Shown here piece by piece: positions 1 through 7,525 of a DNA stretch of 64,000 bases. The notes beneath the pieces are model-generated. The model was not told the origin of the DNA. It was given only the letters and a program-made list of their open reading frames with translations, and did no database searches. Where the stretch lies: contig NZ_FCOQ01000013.1 in assembly GCF_900021165.1 (NCBI RefSeq), forward strand, positions 155,512 to 219,511, in the 5' to 3' direction. A program made the position numbers and the translations under genes. Position 1 is the stretch's first letter; each line of letters starts with the position of its first letter. Source of the stretch: Paenibacillus phocaeensis (GTDB taxonomy: Bacteria > Bacillota > Bacilli > Paenibacillales > Paenibacillaceae).

Positions 1-642
1 GGACCGGAGAACGATCCGGATTATAGCATTGCCATCTTGCCTTATCTGAAAGACCTGAACGGCAACCCTTCCGTACAGACGACGGAAACTCAATACAATA
101 TCTTGAGAGCAATGGTTGTTAACAAAGACAGTGAAGACAAAGCGGAAACGATTATCAAATTCCTGGATTATCTCTATTCCGACGAAGGCCAAACGCTCGT
201 ATCGTGGGGCGTTGAAGGCGAAAGTTATGAAGAAGTGCGCGGAGAGAAGCAGTACCTCGTAAACTTCTCGGAGCAGGAAGCAACACCTGCCGGTGAACCG
301 CGCTGGTCCTTCCTCAACGACCGTCTCACTTTCGTCAAGCCGATTGATAACGATGCGTTCTACTCTTGGAATACCGATCTTGTACGTAAGGCTGCACACG
401 AATTGTTCAACGACGTTAACTTGAAAACCGGCGTACAGGTAACCTACACGGCAGATCAAGCCAAGCAATTGGCTGACCTTTCCGCCAAAGTCAACGAGGC
501 GGTGTCCTCCGGCGTAACGCAATTCGTTACCGGCAAACGCCCGATGAGCGAATGGGACGCCTTCCTGAGTGAGATGGAAGCGGCAGGATACAAGGATATC
601 GTTGCGATCCAGCAGCAAGCTTACGACGCCATGTACAAATAA
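1..642 (+). CDS. Sugar ABC transporter solute-binding protein, C-terminal part
   Basis: Only the last 213 residues are in the window; the frame is open from base 1, so the start lies upstream. The composition (long aromatic and charged stretches, SDEGQTLVSWGVEGESYEE, then a helical C-terminus ending QQAYDAMYK) matches the C-lobe of extracellular sugar-binding lipoproteins of the LplA type found in Paenibacillus. It would capture a carbohydrate outside the membrane and deliver it to the two permeases encoded just downstream. The family is clear from pattern and context, but the ligand cannot be read from this fragment. The sucrose phosphorylase and sugar kinase downstream favour a sucrose-like or other glucoside or fructoside ligand. 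Confidence 0.85.
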   Translation, partial: GPENDPDYSIAILPYLKDLNGNPSVQTTETQYNILRAMVVNKDSEDKAETIIKFLDYLYSDEGQTLVSWGVEGESYEEVRGEKQYLVNFSEQEATPAGEPRWSFLNDRLTFVKPIDNDAFYSWNTDLVRKAAHELFNDVNLKTGVQVTYTADQAKQLADLSAKVNEAVSSGVTQFVTGKRPMSEWDAFLSEMEAAGYKDIVAIQQQAYDAMYK

Positions 643-655
643 ACAGCAACACCAA

Positions 656-684
656 CCGCGCCATCCTCTCGCAGGACGGCGCGG
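656..684 (+). promoter_or_regulatory. Intercistronic hairpin between binding protein and permease genes
   Basis: CCGCGCC-A-TCCT, loop CTCGC, AGGA-C-GGCGCGG forms an 11-bp stem with one mismatch. No T-run follows, so it is not a full terminator. Hairpins at this place commonly protect the upstream mRNA or attenuate read-through, giving more binding protein than permease. That role is inferred. Confidence 0.6.
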
Positions 685-716
685 CTCCTAAATACAGGGT
701 ACAAAAACAGATAAAA

Positions 717-1691
717 ATGGTGGTGGAGAAAGTGATAACAAGCGAAAGAATGACGAAGCTTCCCCAGAAAACAAGGATGCGCCGTTTTCTCGCCTATATG
801 AATACGAACAAGCTGCTGCTGCTCATGCTGTTGCCCGGTTTGATCAGCCTCGTCTTGTTCAAACTGGCTCCGCTGGGCGGCATGATTATCGCTTTTCAAG
901 ATTTCAGCGCCTTCCGCGGGGTGACGGGCAGTCCCTTTGTCGGTCTGGAACATTTTCAACGGATCTTTGAGGACCCTTATATTTGGACCCTCGTCAAAAA
1001 CACGGTCATTCTCGCCTTCTATTCCCTTTTATTCACGTTTCCCATTCCGATTCTGTTCGCCCTGCTGCTGAACGAGGTACGGGTCCGCTGGATCAAAGGA
1101 AGCGTGCAATCGCTGAGTTTCTTGCCTTACTTTATTTCTTCGGCCGTCATGGTCAGCATTCTGTACACGCTGCTCTCGCCTTCGACCGGCCTTGTGAACG
1201 ATATTCTGAACCGCTTTGGCCTGGATACGATCTATTTCATGGCCGAACCGGGATGGTTCCGCACCAACTATGTATTGCTTCAAGTCTGGCAGACCTTCGG
1301 CTATTCGGCCATCGTGTATATTGCCGCAATGGCGGCTATTGACCCTTCGGTCTATGAATCGGCTTCGCTGGACGGCGCCAGCCGCTTTCAGCAAATGCTT
1401 CACATCACGCTGCCTTCCCTTAAGCCGACGATTGCCATCATGCTGATTATCAGCGTCGGCAACATTTTTACGGTCGATCTGGACCGGATTTTGCTCATGT
1501 ACAATCAAAGCGTCTATGAGACGGCCGACGTCATTCAGACTTATGTGTACCGCCTGGCTTTCGCCAGCACGGGATTCCCGGAATACAGCTACGGCACGGC
1601 AGTCAATCTGCTGAAGTCCGTTGTCGCTTACATTCTGGTTGTCGGCACCAACAAGCTGTCCACTAAATATTCCGATACGCGACTATTCTGA
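717..1691 (+). CDS. Sugar ABC transporter permease, LplB-like
   Basis: An integral membrane permease of the CUT1 family with about six hydrophobic segments, the first near residues 35-60. The cytoplasmic EAA loop that docks on the ATPase is visible as YESASLDGASRFQQM with LP a few residues later (about residues 215-235). It would form the heterodimeric channel with the next gene. No ATPase is encoded here, which is normal for systems that share an MsmX-type ATPase. The start is uncertain: ATG 717 lacks a ribosome site, while GTG 732 lies just after a GGTGGAG run and ATG 750 is also in frame. Length is typical of the family. Confidence 0.88.
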   Translation: MVVEKVITSERMTKLPQKTRMRRFLAYMNTNKLLLLMLLPGLISLVLFKLAPLGGMIIAFQDFSAFRGVTGSPFVGLEHFQRIFEDPYIWTLVKNTVILAFYSLLFTFPIPILFALLLNEVRVRWIKGSVQSLSFLPYFISSAVMVSILYTLLSPSTGLVNDILNRFGLDTIYFMAEPGWFRTNYVLLQVWQTFGYSAIVYIAAMAAIDPSVYESASLDGASRFQQMLHITLPSLKPTIAIMLIISVGNIFTVDLDRILLMYNQSVYETADVIQTYVYRLAFASTGFPEYSYGTAVNLLKSVVAYILVVGTNKLSTKYSDTRLF

Positions 1692-1703
1692 GAAAGGAGT
1701 AGG

Positions 1704-2579
1704 ATGATGAGAACGAAGATCAGTCTGTTTGACATCTGCAACAATCTATTTCTGTTATTGATCGCTCTTGTCTGCACGTACCCTTTCCTGTATATATTCT
1801 TCTTATCTATCAGTGACGGAAGAAGCATCGCCGCAGGGGACGTTGTGTTCTTTCCGAAGAACCCGAACCTGGAGGCCTATCAGTATATCATGACGAATCC
1901 GAGTCTCGGGATTTTCAAGGGGCTGCTGAATTCGGGCATTTATACGGCGGTCGGCACGGTTGTTGCGCTTCTGCTGACGTATATGACGGCTTATGTGCTG
2001 TCCCGCAAGCAGATTAAAGGCCGTTTTCTGATCATGAGCTTGTTCGTATTTACCTGGGTGTTCGAAGCGGGAATTATTCCGGCTTACGTCGTCCTGAATA
2101 AGCTGGGCTTCGTGGACAACTGGCTGGTCATGATCATTCCCAACGCGATCAATGTGCAGTTTCTGATCATTACCAAGACCTTCCTGGACGGTCTGCCTCC
2201 TGAACTGGAGGAAGCGGCCAAAATCGACGGCGCCAACGATTTCCAGATTATGAGCCGCGTCTATCTTGCCGTATCCAAACCGATCCTGGCCACCATCGGC
2301 GTCTTCTACGCCGTGTTTATCTGGAACCAATACCTGATGCCGGTCATTTATTTGCAAAATCCCGACTTGCAGACGATCCAGGTTATGCTGAAAAGGCTGG
2401 TCATCAGTTCGGGCGATTCCAATACGGCATTCCGCACGATTATCCAGGACGGCATTATGCTGAATCCCGGCAACCTGAAGGCCGCCGCGATCTTCGTCGC
2501 GATGGTGCCGATCGTACTGATCTATCCGTTCGTGCAGAAGTACTTCCAGAAAGGAATTCTGATCGGTTCCGTGAAGTAA
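1704..2579 (+). CDS. Sugar ABC transporter permease, LplC-like
   Basis: Second CUT1 permease, 291 residues, six predicted membrane spans beginning near residue 12. The EAA motif reads EEAAKIDGANDFQIM (about residues 172-186). It starts 12 bases after the upstream permease stop, with AAAGGAG ahead of two adjacent ATG codons (1704 or 1707), so the genes are co-transcribed. It pairs with the upstream permease to import the sugar captured by the binding protein. The substrate is not determined by sequence. Confidence 0.9.
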   Translation: MMRTKISLFDICNNLFLLLIALVCTYPFLYIFFLSISDGRSIAAGDVVFFPKNPNLEAYQYIMTNPSLGIFKGLLNSGIYTAVGTVVALLLTYMTAYVLSRKQIKGRFLIMSLFVFTWVFEAGIIPAYVVLNKLGFVDNWLVMIIPNAINVQFLIITKTFLDGLPPELEEAAKIDGANDFQIMSRVYLAVSKPILATIGVFYAVFIWNQYLMPVIYLQNPDLQTIQVMLKRLVISSGDSNTAFRTIIQDGIMLNPGNLKAAAIFVAMVPIVLIYPFVQKYFQKGILIGSVK

Positions 2580-2651
2580 GCAGGTCTTGCCTCCCGGAAG
2601 CCGATCGGTGATTCCCCTATTCCCCTATTCTTCAAACAAAAGGAGCGCGTT

Positions 2652-3779
2652 ATGTTAAACCATCCGATGATCGAATTAAATGACCTGACGGAGGACGGAA
2701 AGCTGTATTTCAACCGCCGCCTCGGACTGGTGGAATCCCTTCTCCCCTGCGATTTCGAAACAAGCCATGCCTGTGACCTGCAGGAGCTGCCTAACGGCGA
2801 TTTGCTCTGCGTCTGGTTTGCCGGCTCGGACGAAGGCAACTCGGATGTCAGCATCGTGATGTCCCGCCTGAATGCCGGATCCGACGCCTGGACGCCCGCG
2901 GTGCGAATTTCCGACGATAACGGCTTCAGCGAGCAAACCCCGTCGCTGTTCCTTCATCCGAACGGCGAGCTGTGGGTCATGTACACGGCCCAGCGGGCCC
3001 GTACGGCTACCGAACCGCCGGAGTTCAATCTGCAGTATACCTCCAAGATTTACCGCAAGGTATCCAAGGACAACGGATATACCTGGGGTCAGGCGGAAGT
3101 CATGTTCCCGCGGGAAGGCTCGTTCTGCCGCCAGAAAATCCAGATTCTCTCCAGCGGAAGATGGATCTTTGAGAACTGGATCTGCTTCAATGACGACACC
3201 CGCAACGGCAGCGATATCACGGTCATGAACATCTCCGACGATGAAGGCGCCACGTGGCGCAGCGTTGAGGTTCCCGGCAGCCGCGGCCGCGTGCATTGCA
3301 ACGTGATCGAGACGGCGCCCGGGAAGCTGATCGGACTCTTCCGCAGCCGGGCGGCGGACAATATCTACTATGCGAAGTCGGACGACAACGGCGAGACCTG
3401 GACGGAACCGGTGCGGACCGAACTGCCGAATAACAACTCCAGCATTTCCGCGATCCAGCTTGCCAGCGGCAGACTCGCCATCATCTACAATGATTTGCGC
3501 TTCAACGACAAGCCGGATATTACCGTGTGGCCGTTTGAACGCTGCCCGGTCACGGTGGCCATTTCGGAGGATGAAGGCAGAACGTGGCCGTACCGCCGCC
3601 ACGTGGAGACCGGTGAAGGCTTCAGCGGCCACAAGAACTTAATCCGCAACCGCCGTTACGAGTACCCCTGCATCATGCAGGCTGCGGACGGAACTCTGCA
3701 CGCGGCTTATTCCTTCGGCAACCGCCGCACGATGAAGTTCGTCTCCTTTACGGAGCAGTGGGTGATCGGCGGAGAATAA
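2652..3779 (+). CDS. BNR/Asp-box sialidase-fold protein (putative exo-glycosidase)
   Basis: A 375-residue protein with four Asp-box motifs (S-x-D-x-G-x-T-W): SKDNGYTW at 138-145, SDDEGATW at 195-202, SDDNGETW at 243-250 and SEDEGRTW at 305-312. These mark a six-bladed beta-propeller of the sialidase type. There is no signal peptide, so it should be cytoplasmic and act on an imported oligosaccharide. The ribosome site AAAGGAG is well placed. Asp-boxes are structural and do not prove sialidase activity; no neighbouring sialic acid catabolic gene (nanA, nanE, nanK) is present. I would call it a sialidase-superfamily hydrolase of unknown substrate. It is co-directional with the transporter genes. 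Confidence 0.75.
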   Translation: MLNHPMIELNDLTEDGKLYFNRRLGLVESLLPCDFETSHACDLQELPNGDLLCVWFAGSDEGNSDVSIVMSRLNAGSDAWTPAVRISDDNGFSEQTPSLFLHPNGELWVMYTAQRARTATEPPEFNLQYTSKIYRKVSKDNGYTWGQAEVMFPREGSFCRQKIQILSSGRWIFENWICFNDDTRNGSDITVMNISDDEGATWRSVEVPGSRGRVHCNVIETAPGKLIGLFRSRAADNIYYAKSDDNGETWTEPVRTELPNNNSSISAIQLASGRLAIIYNDLRFNDKPDITVWPFERCPVTVAISEDEGRTWPYRRHVETGEGFSGHKNLIRNRRYEYPCIMQAADGTLHAAYSFGNRRTMKFVSFTEQWVIGGE

Positions 3780-3828
3780 CCGAGGACGGACCGACCGGTT
3801 CAGCCCCTTGGGGGCTATCTCGGCTCAA

Positions 3829-3857
3829 TTGACAAAGAAAAAGCGGTGCGGTACAGT
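3829..3857 (+). promoter_or_regulatory. Sigma-A type promoter for the AraC regulator gene
   Basis: TTGACA at 3829-3834 and TACAGT at 3852-3857 are separated by 17 bases. They lie 43 bases ahead of the chosen ATG at 3900. A weak hairpin AGCCCC/GGGGCT at 3802-3816 precedes them. Confidence 0.6.
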
Positions 3858-3899
3858 GAGATCACTTTAATTTACGGCGACTTTTTGAGGTGGACAGAG

Positions 3900-4748
3900 A
3901 TGGAAGATCACATCGTACAGCATTTTCACTCACCGACAAAAACACAAATGGATCAGTCCCCTTACATTACTTGGGCGGGCCACCGGAAGTGCGGCAAAGA
4001 CCATGTCGTAGGCCCGCGCGTGCTTGAGAACTACAAGATGGTGTTCGTCCTCAGCGGCAAAGGTTATCTAACCCAGGGCGATCATGTCAATAAAATGCTG
4101 AACCCCGGGGATATGTTCATTCTGATCCCCAGGGAGAAGCATTTTTACTATGCCGACCCGGAAGATCCGTGGGAAATCATGTGGGTCTCCTTCAACGGCC
4201 AGCCGATCCCGTACTATCTGAGCCTGATGGGGCTGGATATCAATCACTGCTGCCTGTCTGGCATAACGACGCATACCATCATTAATAAAATGCTGCTGCT
4301 GATCCAGGAGCTCCCGGAAGCAAAGGACGGGCAATTGCTGTGCATCAGCTACTTGCTGCATATTTTTCACCTGGTGGAACAGGGAGCGAAACATTATGGC
4401 GAAGCCGGCCTGCGGACGGGCTCGGAGAGTGTGGTCCAGCAGGCTGTGCTTTTTATCGAGCAAAATTATTACATGCATCTTGATGTCGATATGCTGTGCA
4501 AGCACGTCAACTACAGCCGCTCCTACCTATCCCGGCACTTCAAACGGATCACCGGAATGTCCATTCCGGAGTATATCAGCAAAATCCGCATTCAGAACGC
4601 CAAGGTGCTGCTGCAGGAGACTGACCTCAACATTCAGGAGATTTCGGCTTCCGTCGGCATTTCGGATTCCCTGTATTTCTCCAAGCTGTTTAAAAATGTA
4701 ACGGGTACTTCTCCCATGTTCTACAAGAAACATAATCAGGGGCGCTGA
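3900..4748 (+). CDS. AraC family transcriptional regulator
   Basis: The protein has an N-terminal cupin-like effector domain (about residues 15-150; NPGDMFILIPREKHFYY is typical) and two C-terminal helix-turn-helix units (about 190-280: LDVDMLCKHVNYSRSYLSRHF and IQEISASVGISDSLYFSKLF). It should sense a sugar and activate the surrounding carbohydrate genes. The frame is open upstream to a GTG at 3846, but ATG 3900 is preferred because GAGGTGG sits 6 bases before it and because the -10 box falls inside the longer version. It has its own promoter and lies between the transporter/hydrolase genes and the kinase/phosphorylase genes, all on one strand. Confidence 0.88.
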   Translation: MEDHIVQHFHSPTKTQMDQSPYITWAGHRKCGKDHVVGPRVLENYKMVFVLSGKGYLTQGDHVNKMLNPGDMFILIPREKHFYYADPEDPWEIMWVSFNGQPIPYYLSLMGLDINHCCLSGITTHTIINKMLLLIQELPEAKDGQLLCISYLLHIFHLVEQGAKHYGEAGLRTGSESVVQQAVLFIEQNYYMHLDVDMLCKHVNYSRSYLSRHFKRITGMSIPEYISKIRIQNAKVLLQETDLNIQEISASVGISDSLYFSKLFKNVTGTSPMFYKKHNQGR

Positions 4749-4830
4749 CCCCTCGCCGATAAATATGTATTCTCCTGTTTAGACTCCGGCCGCCAGTACA
4801 GAATAACTGAAAAGGAAGGGGGGAATTCCC

Positions 4831-5787
4831 ATGTTTGAGTTCGAGCGAAGCATCGCGTTTGAAGAGAAAGACCTGGATCTATTAACGGTCGGGGAATTGC
4901 TGGTGGATATGATCTCGGAGGATTACGGCGATGCCTTTGACAACAGCCGCTACAGCCGATATTTCGGGGGTTCGCCGGCCAACATCGCGATGAATACGAA
5001 GCGGCTGGGCATCCGGCCGCTTGTGGCTTGCGCAGTGGGGACGGACGGGCTTGGGCAATTTCTGGCGGAGCATTTAAGAAGAGCCGGAATGGATACAAGC
5101 TGCGTCCAGCACGTGAATGCGGCAACCAGCCTGGTGGTCGTGACCAAGAGCCAATCCACACCGATCCCGATCTTCTACCGGGGCGCCGATTACCGGCTCA
5201 CCTACACCGAGGAACTGCATACCGCCCTGCTTCGGACGAAAATCGTCCATTTCTCCTGCTGGCCATTATCCCGGCAGCCGTCAAGAGCCGCGGTGGAGCT
5301 CATGATTCGGGACGCCCGCCGGAACGGGGGTCTCGTCTGCTTCGATCCCAACTACCATCCGGCGCTATGGACGGAAGGCGAAGACGGGGTGCAGTATATT
5401 CAGTCGATCCTTCCCCTTGTTGACATCGCCAAGCCGTCGGAAGACGATGCCGAGCGGCTGTTCGGGAAGGACACTCCGGAGAATCAGATCCGGAAGTTTC
5501 TGGACCTGGGCGTGAAGCTGGTCATTCTCACCTTGGGCAAGGACGGCGCGCTCGTCTCCAACGGGCAGGAAACCGTGAAGTTCCCTACATTGGCTACGCA
5601 GGTGACGGACACGACGGGGGCGGGAGATGCTTTCTGGTCCGGCTTCTACGCGGCGCTCGTCAAGGGATACCCGATTCTCCAAGCACTGAAATTCGGGCTG
5701 GCGGTCAGCGCGTACAAGCTCCAATATACCGGAGCAGTCGTGGAACTGCCGGCGCTGGAAACTTTCAAAATGAAGTACCAAATCTAG
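4831..5787 (+). CDS. PfkB family sugar kinase, probable fructokinase
   Basis: A ribokinase-fold kinase of 318 residues. The N-terminal glycine-rich PfkB signature FGGSPANIAMNTKRLG is at 45-60, and the C-terminal signature DTTGAGDAFWSGF at 260-272 holds the catalytic base Asp266. It would phosphorylate a sugar with ATP in the cytoplasm. It lies 12 bases upstream of a sucrose phosphorylase gene, so fructose released by phosphorolysis of sucrose is the most economical substrate. The sequence also resembles IolC (5-dehydro-2-deoxygluconokinase), but no other iol gene is here. The start has AAGGAAGGGG upstream. Substrate assignment is inference; family is certain. Confidence 0.85.
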   Translation: MFEFERSIAFEEKDLDLLTVGELLVDMISEDYGDAFDNSRYSRYFGGSPANIAMNTKRLGIRPLVACAVGTDGLGQFLAEHLRRAGMDTSCVQHVNAATSLVVVTKSQSTPIPIFYRGADYRLTYTEELHTALLRTKIVHFSCWPLSRQPSRAAVELMIRDARRNGGLVCFDPNYHPALWTEGEDGVQYIQSILPLVDIAKPSEDDAERLFGKDTPENQIRKFLDLGVKLVILTLGKDGALVSNGQETVKFPTLATQVTDTTGAGDAFWSGFYAALVKGYPILQALKFGLAVSAYKLQYTGAVVELPALETFKMKYQI

Positions 5788-5799
5788 GAGGGCAAGCAA

Positions 5800-7269
5800 A
5801 TGGCCGTTCGCAACCAAGTACAGCTGATTACTTATCCCGACTCGCTGGGCGGGAGCCTACAATCTTTAAACCGTGTGCTGAATGAGCATTTTTCGGACAT
5901 CTTCAAGGGCGGCGTTCACATCCTTCCTCCCTTCCCTTCTTCGGGAGACCGGGGATTCGCTCCGCTTACTTATTTTGAGATTGAGCCTGCCTTCGGTTCC
6001 TGGGAAGACATTAAGGCAATCGGGGTAAAGCATGATGTGCTGCTGGATGTGATGGTCAATCATATTTCCCGGCAGTCGGCGTATTTTCAGGATTTCCTCA
6101 AACAGGGAAGACGCTCCCCGTACGCGGATTTATTCCTGACGCTCGATAAAATCTGGCCGGACGGGCAACCCGTTCAAGCCGACATCGATAAAATGTTTCT
6201 TCGCCGTCCTTTGCCGTATTCCACGTTCACGATCGAAGAGACCGGGGAAGAGGAGAAGGTGTGGACCACGTTCGGCAAAACCGATCCTTCGGAGCAGATT
6301 GACCTCGACGTTCATTCGGATCAGGTCAAACGTCTGTTGACCGAGATCTTCGAGAACTTCCGCAACAACAGCGTCAAGATTGTACGGCTGGATGCCGTAG
6401 GTTACATCATCAAGAAGCTGGGGACGAGCTGCTTCTTCGTCGAGCCGGAAATTTACGACTTCTTGGACTGGATCAAGGAGCTGGCCGATTCGCTGGAGAT
6501 CGAGCTGCTGCCGGAGGTTCATGCCCACTACAGCATTCAATATAAGCTGGCGGAGCACGGCTTCTGGATTTATGATTTCATCCTGCCGTATCGCATCCTC
6601 GATACGCTCATCAACAAAAATGCGGACGCGCTGAAGGAGTACCTGACCACGCGTCCCGCAAAGCAGTTCACGATGCTGGATTGCCATGACGGCGTCCCGG
6701 TCAAGCCCGACCTCGACGGATTGATCGATACGCAAGAAGCGCGCAGGCTGGTCGATACTTGTCTGGAGCGCGGCGCCAATCTAAGCCTGATCGTCTCTGA
6801 CGAGCATAAGGATGCGGACGGGTTCGATGTGCACCAGATCCGCTGCTCCTACTATTCCGTGCTGAACCGTGACGATGACGCTTATCTGGCGGCCCGCGCC
6901 ATCCAGTTCTTCACTCCGGGCATCCCGCAGGTCTATTACGTCGGACTGTTGGCCGGAGAGAACGATGAAGAAGGGGTGCGCCGTACCGGAGAAGGGCGGG
7001 AGATCAACCGTCATAACTTCAGTATGGACGAGATTGAGCAGGCGCTTGGCAAAAGCACGGTCTGGCGTCTGCTCGCGCTGATCCGGTTCCGCAACGAATA
7101 CGACGCCTTTAACGGTGATTTCCGCGTACTGGAATCGGCCCGTCATGAGGTCCGGCTGGAGTGGACCAAGGGGGAGCTGCGCTGCACGCTGCATATTGAC
7201 CTGAACACGAACCGGACGATCATTGATTATTTGGATGCGGAAGGGATGAAGGTGCAGTACGAGGTGTAG
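5800..7269 (+). CDS. gtfA: Sucrose phosphorylase (GH13 subfamily 18)
   Basis: Catalyses reversible phosphorolysis of sucrose to alpha-glucose 1-phosphate and fructose. The start KVQLITYPDSLG-like segment and HILPPFPSSGDRGFAPLTY are typical of this subfamily. Catalytic residues can be assigned: nucleophile Asp198 (VRLDAVGY), acid/base Glu239 (LLPEVHAHYSIQ) and transition-state stabiliser Asp297 (LDCHDGVPV). RRTGEGREINRHNFS at 394-408 matches the conserved R-x-I-N-R-H region of true sucrose phosphorylases. The 489-residue length fits. AGGAGG precedes the ATG. It forms a two-gene unit with the kinase and ends at a strong terminator. Related phosphorylases for glucosylglycerol or glucosylglycerate remain possible but are less likely. 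Confidence 0.85.
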   Translation: MAVRNQVQLITYPDSLGGSLQSLNRVLNEHFSDIFKGGVHILPPFPSSGDRGFAPLTYFEIEPAFGSWEDIKAIGVKHDVLLDVMVNHISRQSAYFQDFLKQGRRSPYADLFLTLDKIWPDGQPVQADIDKMFLRRPLPYSTFTIEETGEEEKVWTTFGKTDPSEQIDLDVHSDQVKRLLTEIFENFRNNSVKIVRLDAVGYIIKKLGTSCFFVEPEIYDFLDWIKELADSLEIELLPEVHAHYSIQYKLAEHGFWIYDFILPYRILDTLINKNADALKEYLTTRPAKQFTMLDCHDGVPVKPDLDGLIDTQEARRLVDTCLERGANLSLIVSDEHKDADGFDVHQIRCSYYSVLNRDDDAYLAARAIQFFTPGIPQVYYVGLLAGENDEEGVRRTGEGREINRHNFSMDEIEQALGKSTVWRLLALIRFRNEYDAFNGDFRVLESARHEVRLEWTKGELRCTLHIDLNTNRTIIDYLDAEGMKVQYEV

Positions 7270-7285
7270 AGTGACACAGGCGAGG

Positions 7286-7322
7286 AAAAGCAGGGCCTCT
7301 GAAATGGGGGCCCTGCTTTTCT
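7286..7322 (+). terminator. Rho-independent terminator after gtfA
   Basis: AAAAGCAGGGCC (7286-7297) pairs perfectly with GGCCCTGCTTTT (7309-7320), ending in a T-run. It lies 17 bases after the gtfA stop. Confidence 0.9.
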
Positions 7323-7458
7323 TCTATCGCCGCACCCAGTCCCGATGAATCGGCATCGCCCAGCATGATACCTATCAGCTCAATGTCCACTGGAGCTTCA
7401 TTGAGGGCGGACAGACAATCGTCCTCAACAAGCATCCCCGCGCTCACTCCTCTTCACA

Positions 7459-7495
7459 TAAAAACAGCGATGCGAGGGAACTCCCCCTGCATCGC
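7459..7495 (-). terminator. Terminator of the SLH surface protein gene
   Basis: On the minus strand GCGATGC ... GCATCGC forms a stem, with an inner GGGGGAG/CTCCC-like extension, followed by TGTTTTTATG. It lies about 30 bases beyond the stop of the large SLH gene. The stretch between this and the gtfA terminator (7323-7458) holds no gene I recognise. Confidence 0.8.
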
Positions 7496-7525
7496 CATTT
7501 GCTGAATTTGTCTCTGTATTTCTGT

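Noticed and set aside
2676..3632. Minus-strand frame of 318 codons opposite the BNR protein
   Set aside because: Plus strand has four Asp-boxes and a proper ribosome site; the antisense frame has neither motif nor site.
4831..5787. IolC (inositol pathway kinase)
   Set aside because: Sequence resembles IolC, but no other iol gene is present and the partner is a sucrose phosphorylase, so fructokinase is more likely.
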